Shown here in pieces: positions 54,801-59,341 of a stretch of 64,000 nucleotides of DNA; within the stretch, counting starts at the first letter, position 1, and every line of letters starts with the position of its first letter. Source of the stretch: Cristatella mucedo (taxonomy: Eukaryota; Bryozoa; Phylactolaemata; Cristatellidae). Where the stretch lies: assembly GCA_009760855.2 (NCBI GenBank), contig WPIO01000042.1:2090001-2154000 (forward strand), given 5' to 3'. Position numbers and translations under genes: made by a program. The notes under the pieces were generated by a model that ran no database searches, had not been told where the DNA came from, and worked only from the letters and a program-made list of their open reading frames with translations.

Positions 54801-57800
54801 GTAAGCAATACATGGAACAAGGAAGTTAAACAAATTCGACATGTTGGAGGGCTGGGAGGGATCAAATCATAGGTACAGCTGTGTGTCGGCATCTGCGTAG
54901 AAGCGAAAACCTAAATTATCCTTAGCGATCAAATTGGTAAAAGAGAGAGTATAAATTGTGAAGAAAAGAACTGGACCAAGCACGGAGCCCTGAGGTACCC
55001 AGTATTTCAGTAATTCCTTGGATGATCTTTGACCGTTGAAAATGATACTCTCGAGTCTCCCACTGAGATAGGACCTACATCGTCGCAGTGCACTGCCAGT
55101 CGTACCCGGGTTTCCTCTAACATTTAATTCAACTTTATAAGCCAGATGTAGCTGAAACTACTACCACAGGCCAGGTTTGAAAATTTACACGGTGCATTGA
55201 AAATACCTCCTACTTTTAAAAAGAGCTAAAAGCAGCTGCAACATTGGAAGACGCAGGGTGAAAATGCCATGCTGCTTTTTAAGTTGCTACAAGTGTTAAC
55301 AGCCATGCTGATATATCACAATGATACTATTTTTCATTGCATACAATAACTGCTTAACCCCTATTACATGTGCTATGTATTAAGGGAGAAAGTCAAGAAA
55401 ATACTTATAAAATTTGTCCGACAATCGAATATGTGTTTATGGTACCTTTCGAGAGGCATATACCTTAGAACTGGGATCGAAAGCTCAGACGACTTCCGCA
55501 TGAAAGGAAATATTCGTTATGCAAACCACGCCTAACCCGGATGTTAACTGGAAGCAACGAATCTACAAATAGAAGATTGACCGATCTCTGCATCATATGC
55601 GACTTGTATCCCAACTTGTCGAACCTTGGTAGATCGCTATAGATTTTTGAAGCTTGTTAAGGTGCATACTTGTGACTTTTATACAGCTTCATTTCCAGGG
55701 TTGGTTGGTGCCTTGTAAATTAAATAACTCAACTAATATTTCACGTATTGGAGTGAAACTTGAAATGTGATTTCAGCTCTGCTTTTTACCCTGGTTTTTA
55801 GTATTTTTTATTTTGGTTTGATACAACTGGTTCTATATGTCAAAGATTACGGAAAATAAAGCTCCAGGACGTTTAATGACGTATACAGCCAAATGTACCA
55901 AACCGAAGTAAAAAATATTAAAAACTGGGGTAAAATAAGTAGAGCTGAACTCGCATTTCAAATTTCATTCTGATACACGAAATATCAGTTGAGTTATTTA
56001 ATTTACAAGGCACCAACCAACCCTCGAAATGAAGCTGTATAAAAGTCACAAGTATGCACCTCAACAAGTTTCAAGCATCTATAGCGATCTACCAAGTTTC
56101 GACAAGTTGGGATACAAGTCGCATACGATGCAGAGATCGGTACATCTTCTATTTGTAGATTCGTTGCTTCCAGTTAACATCCGGGTTCGACGTGGTTGGC
56201 ATGGCCGATTTTTCTTTCATGTGAAAGTCGTCATAACTTCCGATCGCAGTTCTAAAATATTTGTCTTTCGAAAGGTACCATAAACTCATATTTAATGGCC
56301 GCACAAATTTTATAGGTATTTTCTCGACATTCCCCTTAAGCAAATCAATTCGAGCAGAGAGCTGATGGAATGCAACTCACCTCGTCTATGAAGGGGATGA
56401 GGACAACTGCTTCCCACTCCTGCTGCTTGCCGTTGAGATCAGTCTTGAAGTCTTTAGGATAGTATTTTATGAGAGGTGACATGCTATCTGTCATTAGCCC
56501 CTAAAAATAATATGTCCACTATACAATTAATCTGCTGCAAGCATAATCACGGAATCATGACCTGATAAAGTTATATCAGGGTTATGAATATAGATGGTTG
56601 ATAGTAATCGGATGTAATCAAACTGTGACAAGCAGATCTATTGTGTGTGCCTAAACTGACTAAAATTCTTAGGTAGCACACACACACCCCTAACGGCAAA
56701 CAGAAATAAGTAGTACGTATGTAGAATATAGTGATTCGGATTGAGATACTATCAGTTGCATGTGGACTCCTTTAATTGTAGTGGCTACAAACGGCAGTAA
56801 TAAGTAATTTGGAAAGAGCGATGGTGAAAATAGTATGCGTCAACTTATTGCTATTCATTTCGATGTAATCAGCACACAAATAATCATTAAACCCTGAAAT
56901 TATTAACCTTGAAATTGGCTTGAGTCGTGAACTTGGTAGCCGATTATGGTGGTTGTCAGGATGGGACAAATGCCCAGAGACGAGTAAATAGCAACTCCAA
57001 AAAAGTGCACACACTCATTTAGGATTCGAAATTAGGATTTAACATTGAGGACATCCATTGAAAAAAAAGGACATCTCTAGGCAGATGGCACTTCCCATAT
57101 CGTCAGCCAGCACTTTTGCTTAGCCACTGCTTACAACTACACACATGGTAATTAAGAGTGTAGCCTGGATAAAGCCAGTGAGGTGGCAGACCTTGATTTT
57201 CCTATAGGCAACTAATCATAGCAAGGCCGATGAGGTCCGTCGGACAGCCAAGCATCCCCACATCATGGCTTTTTGGGTCGGTCCAAGATGGAACCACACT
57301 CAATAGCCCTGACTTTCCCATGCCTGTAAACAATGGCAACAAAGAACAAGTTCTGATGCCCAAGTGACACAACAACGCATGACCTTTATAGAGGAAATAA
57401 ACAAGTAAACATGGTTTTTGGCACTGAAAATAAATGTAACTATGCTTCAATGCTTTCATACTTGCTCTTCAGTCGGTTCCTGCGTTCGGTGCGCAGTGAG
57501 AGGCCACTGATGGGAGGCCAGTGATGTCTTCACATTATTAAGTGTGCAACTCGAGGACATCTCCTCCAGGTCCATACTCTCACCAAATCCCAATTCTTAA
57601 GAAATTAGAGCACAGTCGAGTCATGTTAGCTACACAGCCCACAAGTCTACCTTCCTGAAGACTGTCCTACCGACGGTCTTCGGCTTGTCAATTGGCAATA
57701 GAGTGCGGTCGTAAAATAAGAACGGTCGATTCCGCAACAGCTTTTGCATTAACGAGCATGCTTAACAACCACTATAAGCAGCTACAAAATGCATGACTCG

Positions 57801-59341
57801 GCCAATTAACAAGGTTTCTAATTGCAAGGGTGAATGATTATTTTTGTGCTAATTACACAAGCTGTACAAATCTCAAGTTGGACGGTACTATTTTTGTCCA
57901 TGGATACACTCTTTCTCTGTGCTTCGGTATAATGCTCAAACGTCAAATGCGTCCAACTCACTGTATACCAAAGATTTCCGACACTTCAGTGCAAGCAAAA
58001 TACAAAGTCTAACAGAAAAGTGCTAAGTCCGAATCCTAACGTCGAGATATATGGGCTAGTGGAGCCATGCTATTGGTGTCACCAGTTATTAAACTAAAGT
58101 GCTTACATTCACATCCAATGATTATCTGTCCATCATGGATGCATACCAACACGATGCACACACATTAATAGCAAAACAAAGTAAAAGCCCAGGCAGCCGT
58201 ATTGAAAAGCAATGGTGATGATGGATGGGTAGGGACTGACGAGAAAGAACCACCTGATATTGTAAGATATTAAAATCAGTCACTTTTGCTGGGTCCAGTA
58301 GCCTAGCTGTTTTTGCTGGTCATTCGGTCTTCCTAGATAGCCTCAAAAGTACAATTATGTAGCACAATTCTTCATTGCCCTAAAGAGCAGAATCGGACAA
58401 ACTAATAAGTAGGCTATCATGATGCAATACTCAACAGTCCTGCTATTCATATCGTTAGCTTGAATCTCGTTTTGCACCTTTGCAAGTTATGAGCGTTGAG
58501 AATACTGCTCCCACAACGTGCATCAACTGAGGATGGGATTACTGATGAATCAAATGAGGACAGAATTACTTGTCGCCTAAGACCCGATGAAACGATGTCA
58601 TCAGCAGCTAAGACCATTCACGAGCTGTCTCTGGATATTACATGTCAAGCTGTCGGTGGACTGAGTCGGTGGATTTGTAGTAGCAGACCTGCTCATCGAA
58701 CGCCAATACCTAGTGACAAGAGAGCTCTAACAAACTACAAATATCTGCACGTGCCCAACTATGTGTATGTGAAATAAAGGTCAAATGGCTTCTTAGAGAT
58801 CAGTTGATGCATTATCGAACTGCGTAACTATCAACATGAGCACTATTGTTTGAGCCTACAATCTCAATTTTTGGTAAGCATTGGAAACGAAACTGTAACA
58901 AGGATGTGACGAACTACTCACCACCCTAGTTTGGCCCAGGGGTAAGATGCTCGGCTTTAATGACCATGGTCGTGGGCTCGAGCCTTCGGCATATGCAAAG
59001 CGTATGGATTGAGATTAAGTTCTCTTACAGCACTGCACACATGAATTACATTTCTTGTTTACATTGTTACATGTTGAACGAGCAATAGGCTTACTCTGTA
59101 GACCTCGGGCAGCAGCAGGCAGCTGGCTGCCGGAAGCACTGCCATTAGCTGCTGGTACGGTAGAAAAGGCTCACTGAGCTCGAAGGTTATGGTTCTGTCC
59201 GCAAAGCCGCGAACATCACTGAGGTAAGGTGCATAATGGTGAGGGTAGAACCAGCTCCAGGATGGCACCCCTTCATAATAATAATACAGAATCCACTGAA
59301 TGCCTGTTATGTAGCAAGTTGCCTGGTCAGCCAGCATTTCC
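17031..59341 (-). CDS. XRN1: 5'-3' exoribonuclease 1 (XRN1/Pacman), 3' two-thirds of the gene, 21 exons, 5' end outside the window
   Basis: XRN1 is the main cytoplasmic exonuclease that degrades decapped mRNA 5' to 3' in the decay pathway. Exons, 5' to 3' on the minus strand: 59341-59095, 56500-56381, 53640-53471, 52303-52177, 50406-50320, 47566-47489, 45588-45479, 45399-45283, 45111-45037, 44424-44220, 42658-42551, 37204-37007, 36879-36797, 35523-35446, 35167-34975, 34511-34285, 34144-33976, 29310-28720, 26177-24962, 20311-20172, 17264-17031. All junctions are AG/GT and all phases agree, giving 1,523 codons and a TGA stop. Family motifs include VPSWSWFYPHHYAPYLSD, DFKTDLNGKQQEWEAVVLIP, WPHLFEARLIAV, GLRGTIIGI and a C-terminus like other metazoan XRN1. 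The catalytic N-terminus (roughly 450-500 residues) must lie beyond 64000. The tail is longer and richer in Ala, Ser and Gln than I recall for human XRN1. Family identity is very secure; exon edges are read by eye. Confidence 0.95.
17449..17471. repeat. (CA)n microsatellite
   Basis: Short CA run in the last XRN1 intron. Confidence 0.9.
17938..18128. repeat. (AT)n / (ATAA)n microsatellite
   Basis: Compound AT-rich tract with several interruptions, in the last XRN1 intron. Confidence 0.95.
18163..18210 (+). mobile_element. LINE 3' tail, plus orientation
   Basis: CTAAAAAGAGATTAAGTTCT, then GGGTGCTATAACAAATG, abutting a minus-strand LINE tail. Confidence 0.75.
18211..18840 (-). mobile_element. 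CR1/L2-like LINE, 5'-truncated
   Basis: (TAA)n tail, hairpin, 3' UTR, then the reverse-transcriptase C-terminal segment. The minus frame at 18452-18733 reads LTFRSLHSMAPAYLSD, PHQAKHRTTRFSES and SYAPTAWNSLPTCIRTSPDL, a pattern common at the C-terminus of CR1/L2/Rex1-type ORF2. Confidence 0.88.
18841..20171. other. XRN1 intron, no feature beyond a (CA)n run
   Basis: A short (CA)n tract lies at about 19914-19936. Otherwise no supported element. Confidence 0.4.
20172..20311 (-). CDS. XRN1: XRN1 exon t: Pro/Met-rich C-terminal segment
   Basis: Acceptor CTCTTGTAG, donor GTGAGC, 46 full codons after two bases. Encodes NPSSGMFPGIGIPRL and ends PPQSFVPMQ, equivalent to the PG.hNQFIPLQ segment of vertebrate XRN1. 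Phase fits the preceding donor at 24962. Confidence 0.9.
20396..20775 (-). repeat. Foldback-family monomer, minus orientation
   Basis: Starts near GGAATGTCAAGAAAATAC and contains GTACCATTCGAAGGATAAAT and TAACTTTTAAACAGCTTCAT. It matches the left arm of the long inverted repeat at 55383-56340. Only one arm is present. Confidence 0.75.
20797..22180 (-). mobile_element. Older CR1/L2-like LINE, split by a younger copy
   Basis: Part one 20797-21483 reads NSVARLVNRECRTCHITPLF, DLHWLPVKQRIDYKVLSLTF and YAPKAWNSLPTC on the minus strand. It stops at GTCACAAG, and the same LINE resumes at about 22004 with GCATAAACCAACTTGG; compare the unbroken order at 54555-54590. The second part runs to about 22180. 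Confidence 0.85.
21484..22003 (-). mobile_element. Younger LINE copy nested in the older one
   Basis: (TAA)n tail, intact hairpin (AAAGCGCCCTCAGAGAACTT, then GGCGCTTTA), 3' UTR and 90 codons of the ORF end. It is truncated at its 5' end at AAAAGTGAG. Confidence 0.85.
22181..23742. other. XRN1 intron, no supported feature
   Basis: Mixed DNA. Short frames at 22511 and 22985 lack recognisable features. Confidence 0.4.
23743..23773 (+). repeat. 31-bp poly(G) run
   Basis: Uninterrupted G on the plus strand, so C-rich in the XRN1 transcript. The plus strand could form G-quadruplexes. Confidence 0.95.
24332..24503 (+). mobile_element. LINE 3' end fragment with upstream duplication
   Basis: CTTTGCAGCAAATGTAAAGC, then CTAGAAAGAGATTAAATTCT, then an (ATT)n tail. 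Just upstream, GCAATTAGAGTCTGCATTA is duplicated. Confidence 0.85.
24504..24961. other. XRN1 intron 3' of exon s
   Basis: The frame of exon s stays open to a stop at 24831, so intron retention would add 43 codons and end the protein early. No other feature seen. Confidence 0.4.
24962..26177 (-). CDS. XRN1: XRN1 exon s: tail with (QSAA)n repeat and conserved LPNGL segment
   Basis: 405 codons plus one base. Acceptor TTTGCATGCAG, donor G/GTATGC at 24962/24961, chosen because it leaves one base that matches the next exon (GC-AAT). The open frame runs on to a stop at 24831 if unspliced. After VDQPAVAEG and ITVEELFSSV comes a run of about 12 four-residue units (AQSA/QSAA). Later IVAHVVLPNGLSIRG and SRDAAAENAAVATLLHL resemble a conserved patch in the vertebrate XRN1 tail (NGL..HG..S...A.EKAA..AL), with a dsRNA-binding-domain-like pattern. 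Then a Pro/Gly/Met-rich stretch. Confidence 0.9.
25964..26097 (-). repeat. Coding 12-bp minisatellite in XRN1
   Basis: About eleven copies of a 12-bp unit (GCTGCAGACTGG/A on the plus strand) encode the AQSA repeat of the XRN1 tail. Variant units (AAGACTGAGCTG) show moderate divergence. Confidence 0.92.
26305..26462 (-). mobile_element. Possible tRNA-derived SINE of another family
   Basis: On the minus strand, TGGTGGCTGAATTGGTAGAG is a good tRNA A-box region, followed after about 35 bp by AGGTTGCAGGC as a weak B box. The body does not match the main SINE family. Confidence 0.4.
26463..28719. other. XRN1 intron, no supported feature
   Basis: Unique-looking DNA. No exon with XRN1 similarity was found between exons r and s, and their phases fit directly. 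Confidence 0.4.
28720..29310 (-). CDS. XRN1: XRN1 exon r: low-complexity tail
   Basis: 197 codons, phase 0 at both ends, acceptor ATATTTCAG and donor GTAGGC. Rich in Ala, Ser, Gly and Gln, with a short QQQQ run and a possible short linear segment SEFENMLEALN. No folded domain is evident. In XRN1 proteins this region carries short docking motifs for decapping factors, but I do not identify one with confidence. Confidence 0.85.
29390..29990 (+). repeat. Foldback-family monomer, plus orientation
   Basis: From AAACGCCCTGGAGCTTT through AATATTAAAAACTAGGGTAA, AAGTCACAAGTATGCACCTC and CTTTCGAAAGGTACCATAAA to GTATTTTCTTGAC. Matches the right arm of 55383-56340 closely but extends further at the start. 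Carries a small LINE-tail insertion at about 29563. Confidence 0.85.
29563..29588 (-). mobile_element. Minimal LINE-tail insertion
   Basis: (TAA)n followed by TTGCACTTG interrupts the foldback monomer between GAAATATTA and ATATTAGTTGAG. The six bases ATATTA look like a target duplication. Confidence 0.7.
30775..31300 (+). repeat. Foldback-family monomer, plus orientation, more diverged
   Basis: AAACGTCCTGGTGCTTTATT, AATGCACCTCAACAAGCTTC, TCTACCAAGGTTCGACAAGT and ATTTGTCTTTTGAAAGG match the monomer at 29390. The end runs into a Tc1 relic. Confidence 0.8.
31300..31870 (-). pseudogene. Tc1/mariner transposase relic
   Basis: On the minus strand, in several frames: LGHPKLAIDLDNRVIQTL, then KPLLSKRKNID, then MVFTDESEFTFSNTGRR (the catalytic TDES region), then KVMVWGC. 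These follow the order of Tc1-family transposases. Many stops and frameshifts; dead. Confidence 0.82.
32069..32126. repeat. (GA)n microsatellite
   Basis: About 58 bp of GA dinucleotides in an XRN1 intron. Confidence 0.96.
32127..33975. other. XRN1 intron, no supported feature
   Basis: Plus-strand frames at 32471 and 32845 are of moderate length but have no recognised similarity. Confidence 0.35.
33976..34144 (-). CDS. XRN1: XRN1 exon q: end of SH3-like domain and start of tail
   Basis: Acceptor GATTGTAG, donor GTGAGT. Encodes RAYRVKPEALINVTFG, matching GRGYRLPTSALVNLSHG at the end of the SH3-like domain, followed by a basic and then Ala/Ser-rich linker that starts the tail. Confidence 0.93.
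34285..34511 (-). CDS. XRN1: XRN1 exon p: SH3-like domain
   Basis: Acceptor TTTTTAATAG, donor GTGTGC. Begins DHGHNHIKVAPDPEATFELF, then DRVVHVLEGY, VPSGLRGTIIGIV and YEVVFDEQFAGGMTIR. GLRGTIIGI followed by V(L)FDEEFPGGLTIR is the diagnostic SH3-like (D4) signature of XRN1. Confidence 0.97.
34666..34751 (+). mobile_element. LINE 3' tail, well preserved
   Basis: CTTTGCAGTAAATGTAAAGC, CTAGAAAGAGATTAAGTTCT, GAGGGCGCTTTATCAAGTGC and (ATT)n. The hairpin stem AAAGCGCC/GGCGCTTT is intact. Confidence 0.92.
34975..35167 (-). CDS. XRN1: XRN1 exon o: D3 region
   Basis: Encodes QSKVVEYVRSLPTRS, AVVDSDTVRAIELLADKLP and KKVKIQVLPSQLF; the last block matches KKVRVTVKPHLL of the family. Donor GTACGT. There are two in-frame acceptors 9 bp apart (exon start 35167 or 35158), so the exact start is ambiguous by three residues. 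Confidence 0.9.
35446..35523 (-). CDS. XRN1: XRN1 exon n, short
   Basis: 78-bp exon, acceptor GGTTGAAG and donor GTGAGT. Encodes KFPHLFEKLSRKVNDDNFRA then CDIFDE, equivalent to the APELFSYIAK stretch and the following acidic stretch of vertebrate XRN1. Phases fit both neighbours. Confidence 0.87.
35524..36796. other. XRN1 intron, no supported feature
   Basis: No repeat family recognised. Confidence 0.35.
36797..36879 (-). CDS. XRN1: XRN1 exon m, short
   Basis: Too short for most ORF searches. It runs from TGC after acceptor ATAAAAG to donor GTAAGA and encodes CPGYTMKVDDVWYYSPRVTD then LIRDYTM. This continues EE from the previous exon to give the family motif EEVPGYTKK with Cys for Val. The acceptor polypyrimidine tract is poor, but phase and similarity are good. 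Confidence 0.88.
37007..37204 (-). CDS. XRN1: XRN1 exon l: D2/D3 region
   Basis: 66 codons, phase 0 at both ends, acceptor TTGTAG and donor GTAACT. Encodes DLKPGTRSSNY, VGITAQLLSRITGTLYV and HIDIGLDLKRNKTGEE, matching the GVSGYLVSRFTGS and VNVGLNLKFNKKNEEV blocks of vertebrate XRN1. Confidence 0.96.
37798..37945 (-). mobile_element. tRNA-SINE with LINE-like 3' tail
   Basis: On the minus strand: GGTGGTCCAGCGGTTAAGGT (A box), TTGTGGGCTCGAGCCCC (B box), then GTGAAGCGCC, CGAGATTAGGTTCTG and GGGTGCTATACACATGAATT, the LINE 3' hairpin region. It shows directly that this SINE carries a LINE tail. Confidence 0.85.
38545..39405 (+). mobile_element. CR1/L2-like LINE, 5'-truncated
   Basis: Frame 38767-39138 reads ARLVRRERYSCHITPLLGDL, HWLPVKQRIDFKVLLLTF and SSYAPKTWNSLPTW, then 3' UTR, hairpin and (ATT)n tail. 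Upstream to about 38580 it continues with the segment before LVPNSAARLV in a shifted frame. Confidence 0.9.
39411..39665 (+). mobile_element. Second LINE 3' end directly downstream
   Basis: CCCCTGACATGACGACATTT, AAACGCACCTGTTTATT, then AAGTGCCTAAAGAGAGATTC, GTTCTCCGAGGGTGC and (ATT)n. A more diverged copy in the same orientation. Confidence 0.85.
39666..40254. other. XRN1 intron, no supported feature
   Basis: No repeat or exon recognised. Confidence 0.35.
40255..40400 (+). mobile_element. tRNA-derived SINE
   Basis: B box GGGTTCGAGCCC at about 40292-40303, then GTGGGCGACACATTATTGC and GGTGATAGCCATTAGGTCTC. Matches 15172-15342. Confidence 0.78.
40401..41410. other. XRN1 intron, no supported feature
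   Basis: No exon or repeat recognised. Confidence 0.35.
41412..41570 (+). mobile_element. tRNA-derived SINE, decayed
   Basis: TAGGGTAAGGTGCTCACTAA, GGGTTGAAGCCCTTC (B-box position), GGTGGTGATAGACGTTAATG and AGGCTGTGAAATCAGC. Confidence 0.72.
41726..42215 (-). mobile_element. CR1/L2-like LINE 3' end
   Basis: (TAA)n tail, hairpin with stem AAAGTGCC/GGCACTTT, 3' UTR, then the ORF end in decayed form around GAGTCCCAGGCTTTGGGAGC. Confidence 0.88.
42551..42658 (-). CDS. XRN1: XRN1 exon k
   Basis: 36 codons, phase 0 at both ends, acceptor ATCTGTAG and donor GTATGT. Encodes VLQSTTSDGKRVVVQFSRVD and ends LRQQKLK. The intron to the next exon is 5.3 kb and holds LINE, SINE and tail fragments. Confidence 0.9.
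42845..42995 (+). mobile_element. tRNA-derived SINE
   Basis: B box AGTTCGAGTCC at 42884-42894, body GTGGCAGCCGAAAAGGCTCT and AGGAGGCTGTTAAATCAGCC. Confidence 0.8.
42996..44219. other. XRN1 intron, no supported feature
   Basis: No repeat recognised. Confidence 0.35.
44220..44424 (-). CDS. XRN1: XRN1 exon j: D1/D2 region
   Basis: Acceptor CGGCCAG, donor GTAAGT, 68 full codons. Encodes RYTFSKHGKVELQKHW, then DVFPVGAHVFGLAPSCYGYS and GE. The FPxGxxVFxLxxxYYGxxGEV pattern is typical of the family. Confidence 0.94.
45037..45111 (-). CDS. XRN1: XRN1 exon i: D1 region
   Basis: 75-bp exon, acceptor TATATAG and donor GTAAGA. Encodes RLGIKIGDTSVLLYAAPFCG, equivalent to the RRKGI..NETSAVVYAQLLTG block of vertebrate XRN1. 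Confidence 0.92.
45283..45399 (-). CDS. XRN1: XRN1 exon h: D1 region
   Basis: Acceptor CCTTAAAG, donor GTAGGA, 38 full codons with split codons at both ends. Encodes KFSVRDSDKGD and ALHGEKVDQWTRDMN followed by IISDR. The intron to the previous exon is only 79 bp. Confidence 0.92.
45479..45588 (-). CDS. XRN1: XRN1 exon g: D1 region with WPHLxEAR motif
   Basis: Acceptor CTGTTTCAG, donor GTGAGC. Encodes DLDKSLASELLSKSTIWV then GWPHLFEARLIAVAND. The WPHLxEARxxAV block is a signature of metazoan XRN1. Confidence 0.96.
45589..46150. other. XRN1 intron, no supported feature
   Basis: No repeat recognised before the TIR element. Confidence 0.35.
46153..46797. mobile_element. TIR element built of GGACATTT-CCCC units, about 640 bp
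   Basis: Left end GTACGGACATTTTGCCCC with CTGGGGTAGGACATCCCCCC; right end the reverse, with GGGGGAATGTCCTACCCC and GGCAGGAAATGTCCTAC. The TIRs are composed of several inverted copies of one short unit. The interior holds degenerate TTTAGGG units (46226-46300), a 65-codon minus-strand frame (46382-46576) and a palindrome at 46613-46652. No transposase recognised, so it is probably non-autonomous. Confidence 0.65.
46613..46652. repeat. Perfect 14-bp inverted repeat with AT loop
   Basis: CTTCATTTGATCAT and ATGATCAAATGAAG flank a 12-bp AT-rich loop. Confidence 0.95.
47041..47165 (+). repeat. Unclassified dispersed repeat B
   Basis: GTAACTCCACAAAGTCATAA, GTGGGTGTTACGCAGGAGAG and CGGCTTTCGGTACGCATTCG recur at 60340-60575 (reverse) and 61988-62283. 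Confidence 0.75.
47489..47566 (-). CDS. XRN1: XRN1 exon f: D1 region, short exon
   Basis: 26 codons, phase 0 at both ends, flanked by TTTCAG and GTAAGT. Encodes TYTVFQKFLPTRSIDL and VVANACIR. It fills the gap between LELSPDDV and DLDKSL in the right phase, but its own similarity is weak, so the call rests on splice sites and position. The purine-rich strand of a 600-bp CT repeat begins about 100 bp upstream in the intron. Confidence 0.72.
47667..48275. repeat. CT-rich satellite: (CT)n, 15-bp units and CTCGCTCCT units
   Basis: (CT)n at 47667-47722, then about eight copies of the 15-bp unit CTCCTTTCTCTCACT to 47838, then irregular CTCTCTCGCTCCT units to 48275. It is (GA)-rich in the XRN1 transcript, in the intron upstream of exon f. 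Confidence 0.97.
48405..48550 (-). mobile_element. tRNA-derived SINE
   Basis: On the minus strand: GTGTTCGAGTCCAACAG (B box), GGCAATCCTGTATTGCCCAC, TGATAGGCATTAAGGCTGTT and CAGGCTGTTAAATCAG. Confidence 0.8.
48831..48861. repeat. (GAT)n microsatellite
   Basis: About ten GAT triplets in an XRN1 intron. Confidence 0.95.
48862..49320. other. XRN1 intron, no supported feature
   Basis: No recognised element. Confidence 0.35.
49330..49500 (-). mobile_element. Decayed LINE ORF end of a second family
   Basis: The minus strand reads RSFSSADSRLWNSPPQCDFV, the usual S(F)xxAxxRLWNSLP pattern at the end of LINE ORF2, followed by KLQT. Its start matches the GTAACT-CACAAAGTCA end of repeat B. Confidence 0.55.
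50128..50215 (-). mobile_element. LINE 3' tail
   Basis: TAATAATAATAATACATTTG, CTCAGAAAACTGAATC and TTTCTAGACATTTTACAG: hairpin region on the minus strand, decayed. Confidence 0.75.
50320..50406 (-). CDS. XRN1: XRN1 exon e: D1 region
   Basis: 29 codons, phase 0 at both ends, acceptor GGTAG after a T-run and donor GTAATT. Encodes AYLKKANVKVFQAASRNES and MILEL, matching the LKKxGVxVFQxxSRxEN block of the family. Confidence 0.93.
50407..51765. other. XRN1 intron, no supported feature
   Basis: AT-rich, no recognised element. Confidence 0.35.
51770..52085 (+). mobile_element. LINE 3' end fragment
   Basis: ACACATCCCCTGACTTAAAG, AGCATTTAGTGAGTCC and TAACCATTTGATTATGCTTC, ending in a decayed hairpin and ATTATTATT. 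Confidence 0.85.
52177..52303 (-). CDS. XRN1: XRN1 exon d: start of D1 region
   Basis: Starts in phase 2 after the acceptor AATTGCAG and ends at donor GTACAC. Encodes CQEITKGDLAVPRG and ends GFPTLKLIRHK, equivalent to the GFPTLKHIRHK block of vertebrate XRN1. The acceptor sits inside sequence that looks like a SINE (see 52304-52400). Confidence 0.93.
52304..52402 (-). mobile_element. SINE fragment at the XRN1 exon d acceptor
   Basis: On the minus strand: GGACGTAAGGTGCTGACTCT, GGTCGTGGGGTTAATTCCTG (decayed B box), then AGGCAATCCTTTATTGCC. This is the SINE head and mid part as at 48405 and 15172. It ends at ATTGCAG, which is the exon d acceptor. Confidence 0.72.
52610..52730 (+). mobile_element. 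LINE 3' tail
   Basis: GTAAATTGCCTAGAAAGAGA, TTTAGTTCTCTTAAGATAC, then imperfect ATT repeats. Confidence 0.78.
53085..53310 (-). pseudogene. Tc1/mariner transposase relic, C-terminal part
   Basis: The minus strand reads LMEWLS, a stop, then SPDLNLIECLKRSSG, matching the W-P-x-x-SPDLNPIE region with the last catalytic acidic residue. Broken by stops. Confidence 0.65.
53471..53640 (-). CDS. XRN1: XRN1 exon c: end of catalytic core and linker
   Basis: Acceptor TTTTTCAG, donor GTGAGT, 56 codons plus two bases. Contains LLVTMNPYDSRLNASERKRN and FPDIRVNHT, matching the XRN1 pattern of an acidic/basic helix followed by FPxI. The reading runs straight on from FIDE at the end of the previous exon. 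Confidence 0.93.
53882..55130 (-). mobile_element. CR1/L2-like LINE with RT domain, longest minus copy
   Basis: Tail and hairpin at 53882-53960, ORF end (ARLLCRQNCSCDITSLFVDL, HWLPIEHNIYFKIVSLTF), then upstream RT: VPQGSVLGPVLF and RFYADADTQLYL at about 54880-55000. The catalytic YxDD is disrupted (YADAD). Truncated at about 55130. Confidence 0.88.
55383..56340. mobile_element. Long inverted repeat (foldback element or head-to-head monomer pair), about 950 bp
   Basis: The left arm 55383-55856 is the reverse complement of the right arm 55889-56340 over nearly its whole length. For example, 42 bases at 55536-55577 are identical to the reverse complement of 56144-56185. The ends read AAGTCAAGAAAATAC and GTATTTTCTCGAC. 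The spacer is about 30 bp. It lies in the XRN1 intron between exons b and c. Confidence 0.92.
56381..56500 (-). CDS. XRN1: XRN1 exon b: conserved core
   Basis: Exactly 40 codons in phase 0, acceptor TTATTTTTAG and donor GTGAGT. It begins GLMTDSMSPLIKYYP and includes DFKTDLNGKQQEWEAVVLIP, a block almost invariant in animal XRN1. The donor lies 41 bp from the end of the long inverted repeat at 55383-56340. Confidence 0.96.
56501..58925. other. XRN1 intron between exons a and b
   Basis: No exon, gene or repeat supported. Confidence 0.4.
58926..59058 (+). mobile_element. tRNA-SINE with LINE-like 3' tail
   Basis: TAGTTTGGCCCAGGGGTAAG (A-box region), GGGCTCGAGCC at 58974-58984 (B box), then AAAGCGTATGGATTGAGATT and AAGTTCTCTTACAGCAC. 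Its end lies about 35 bp from XRN1 exon a. Confidence 0.8.
59095..59341 (-). CDS. XRN1: XRN1 exon a: end of the catalytic core (CR2 region)
   Basis: Acceptor TTTTGTAG at 59342-59349, donor GTAAGC. The first base completes a codon from an unseen upstream exon. It encodes ADQATCYITGIQWILYYYY, then VPSWSWFYPHHYAPYLSD, then FLPYQQLMAVLPAAS. This is the most conserved part of the second conserved region of XRN-family exonucleases, where aromatic residues pack against the active-site pocket. Eighty-two complete codons. Confidence 0.96.
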
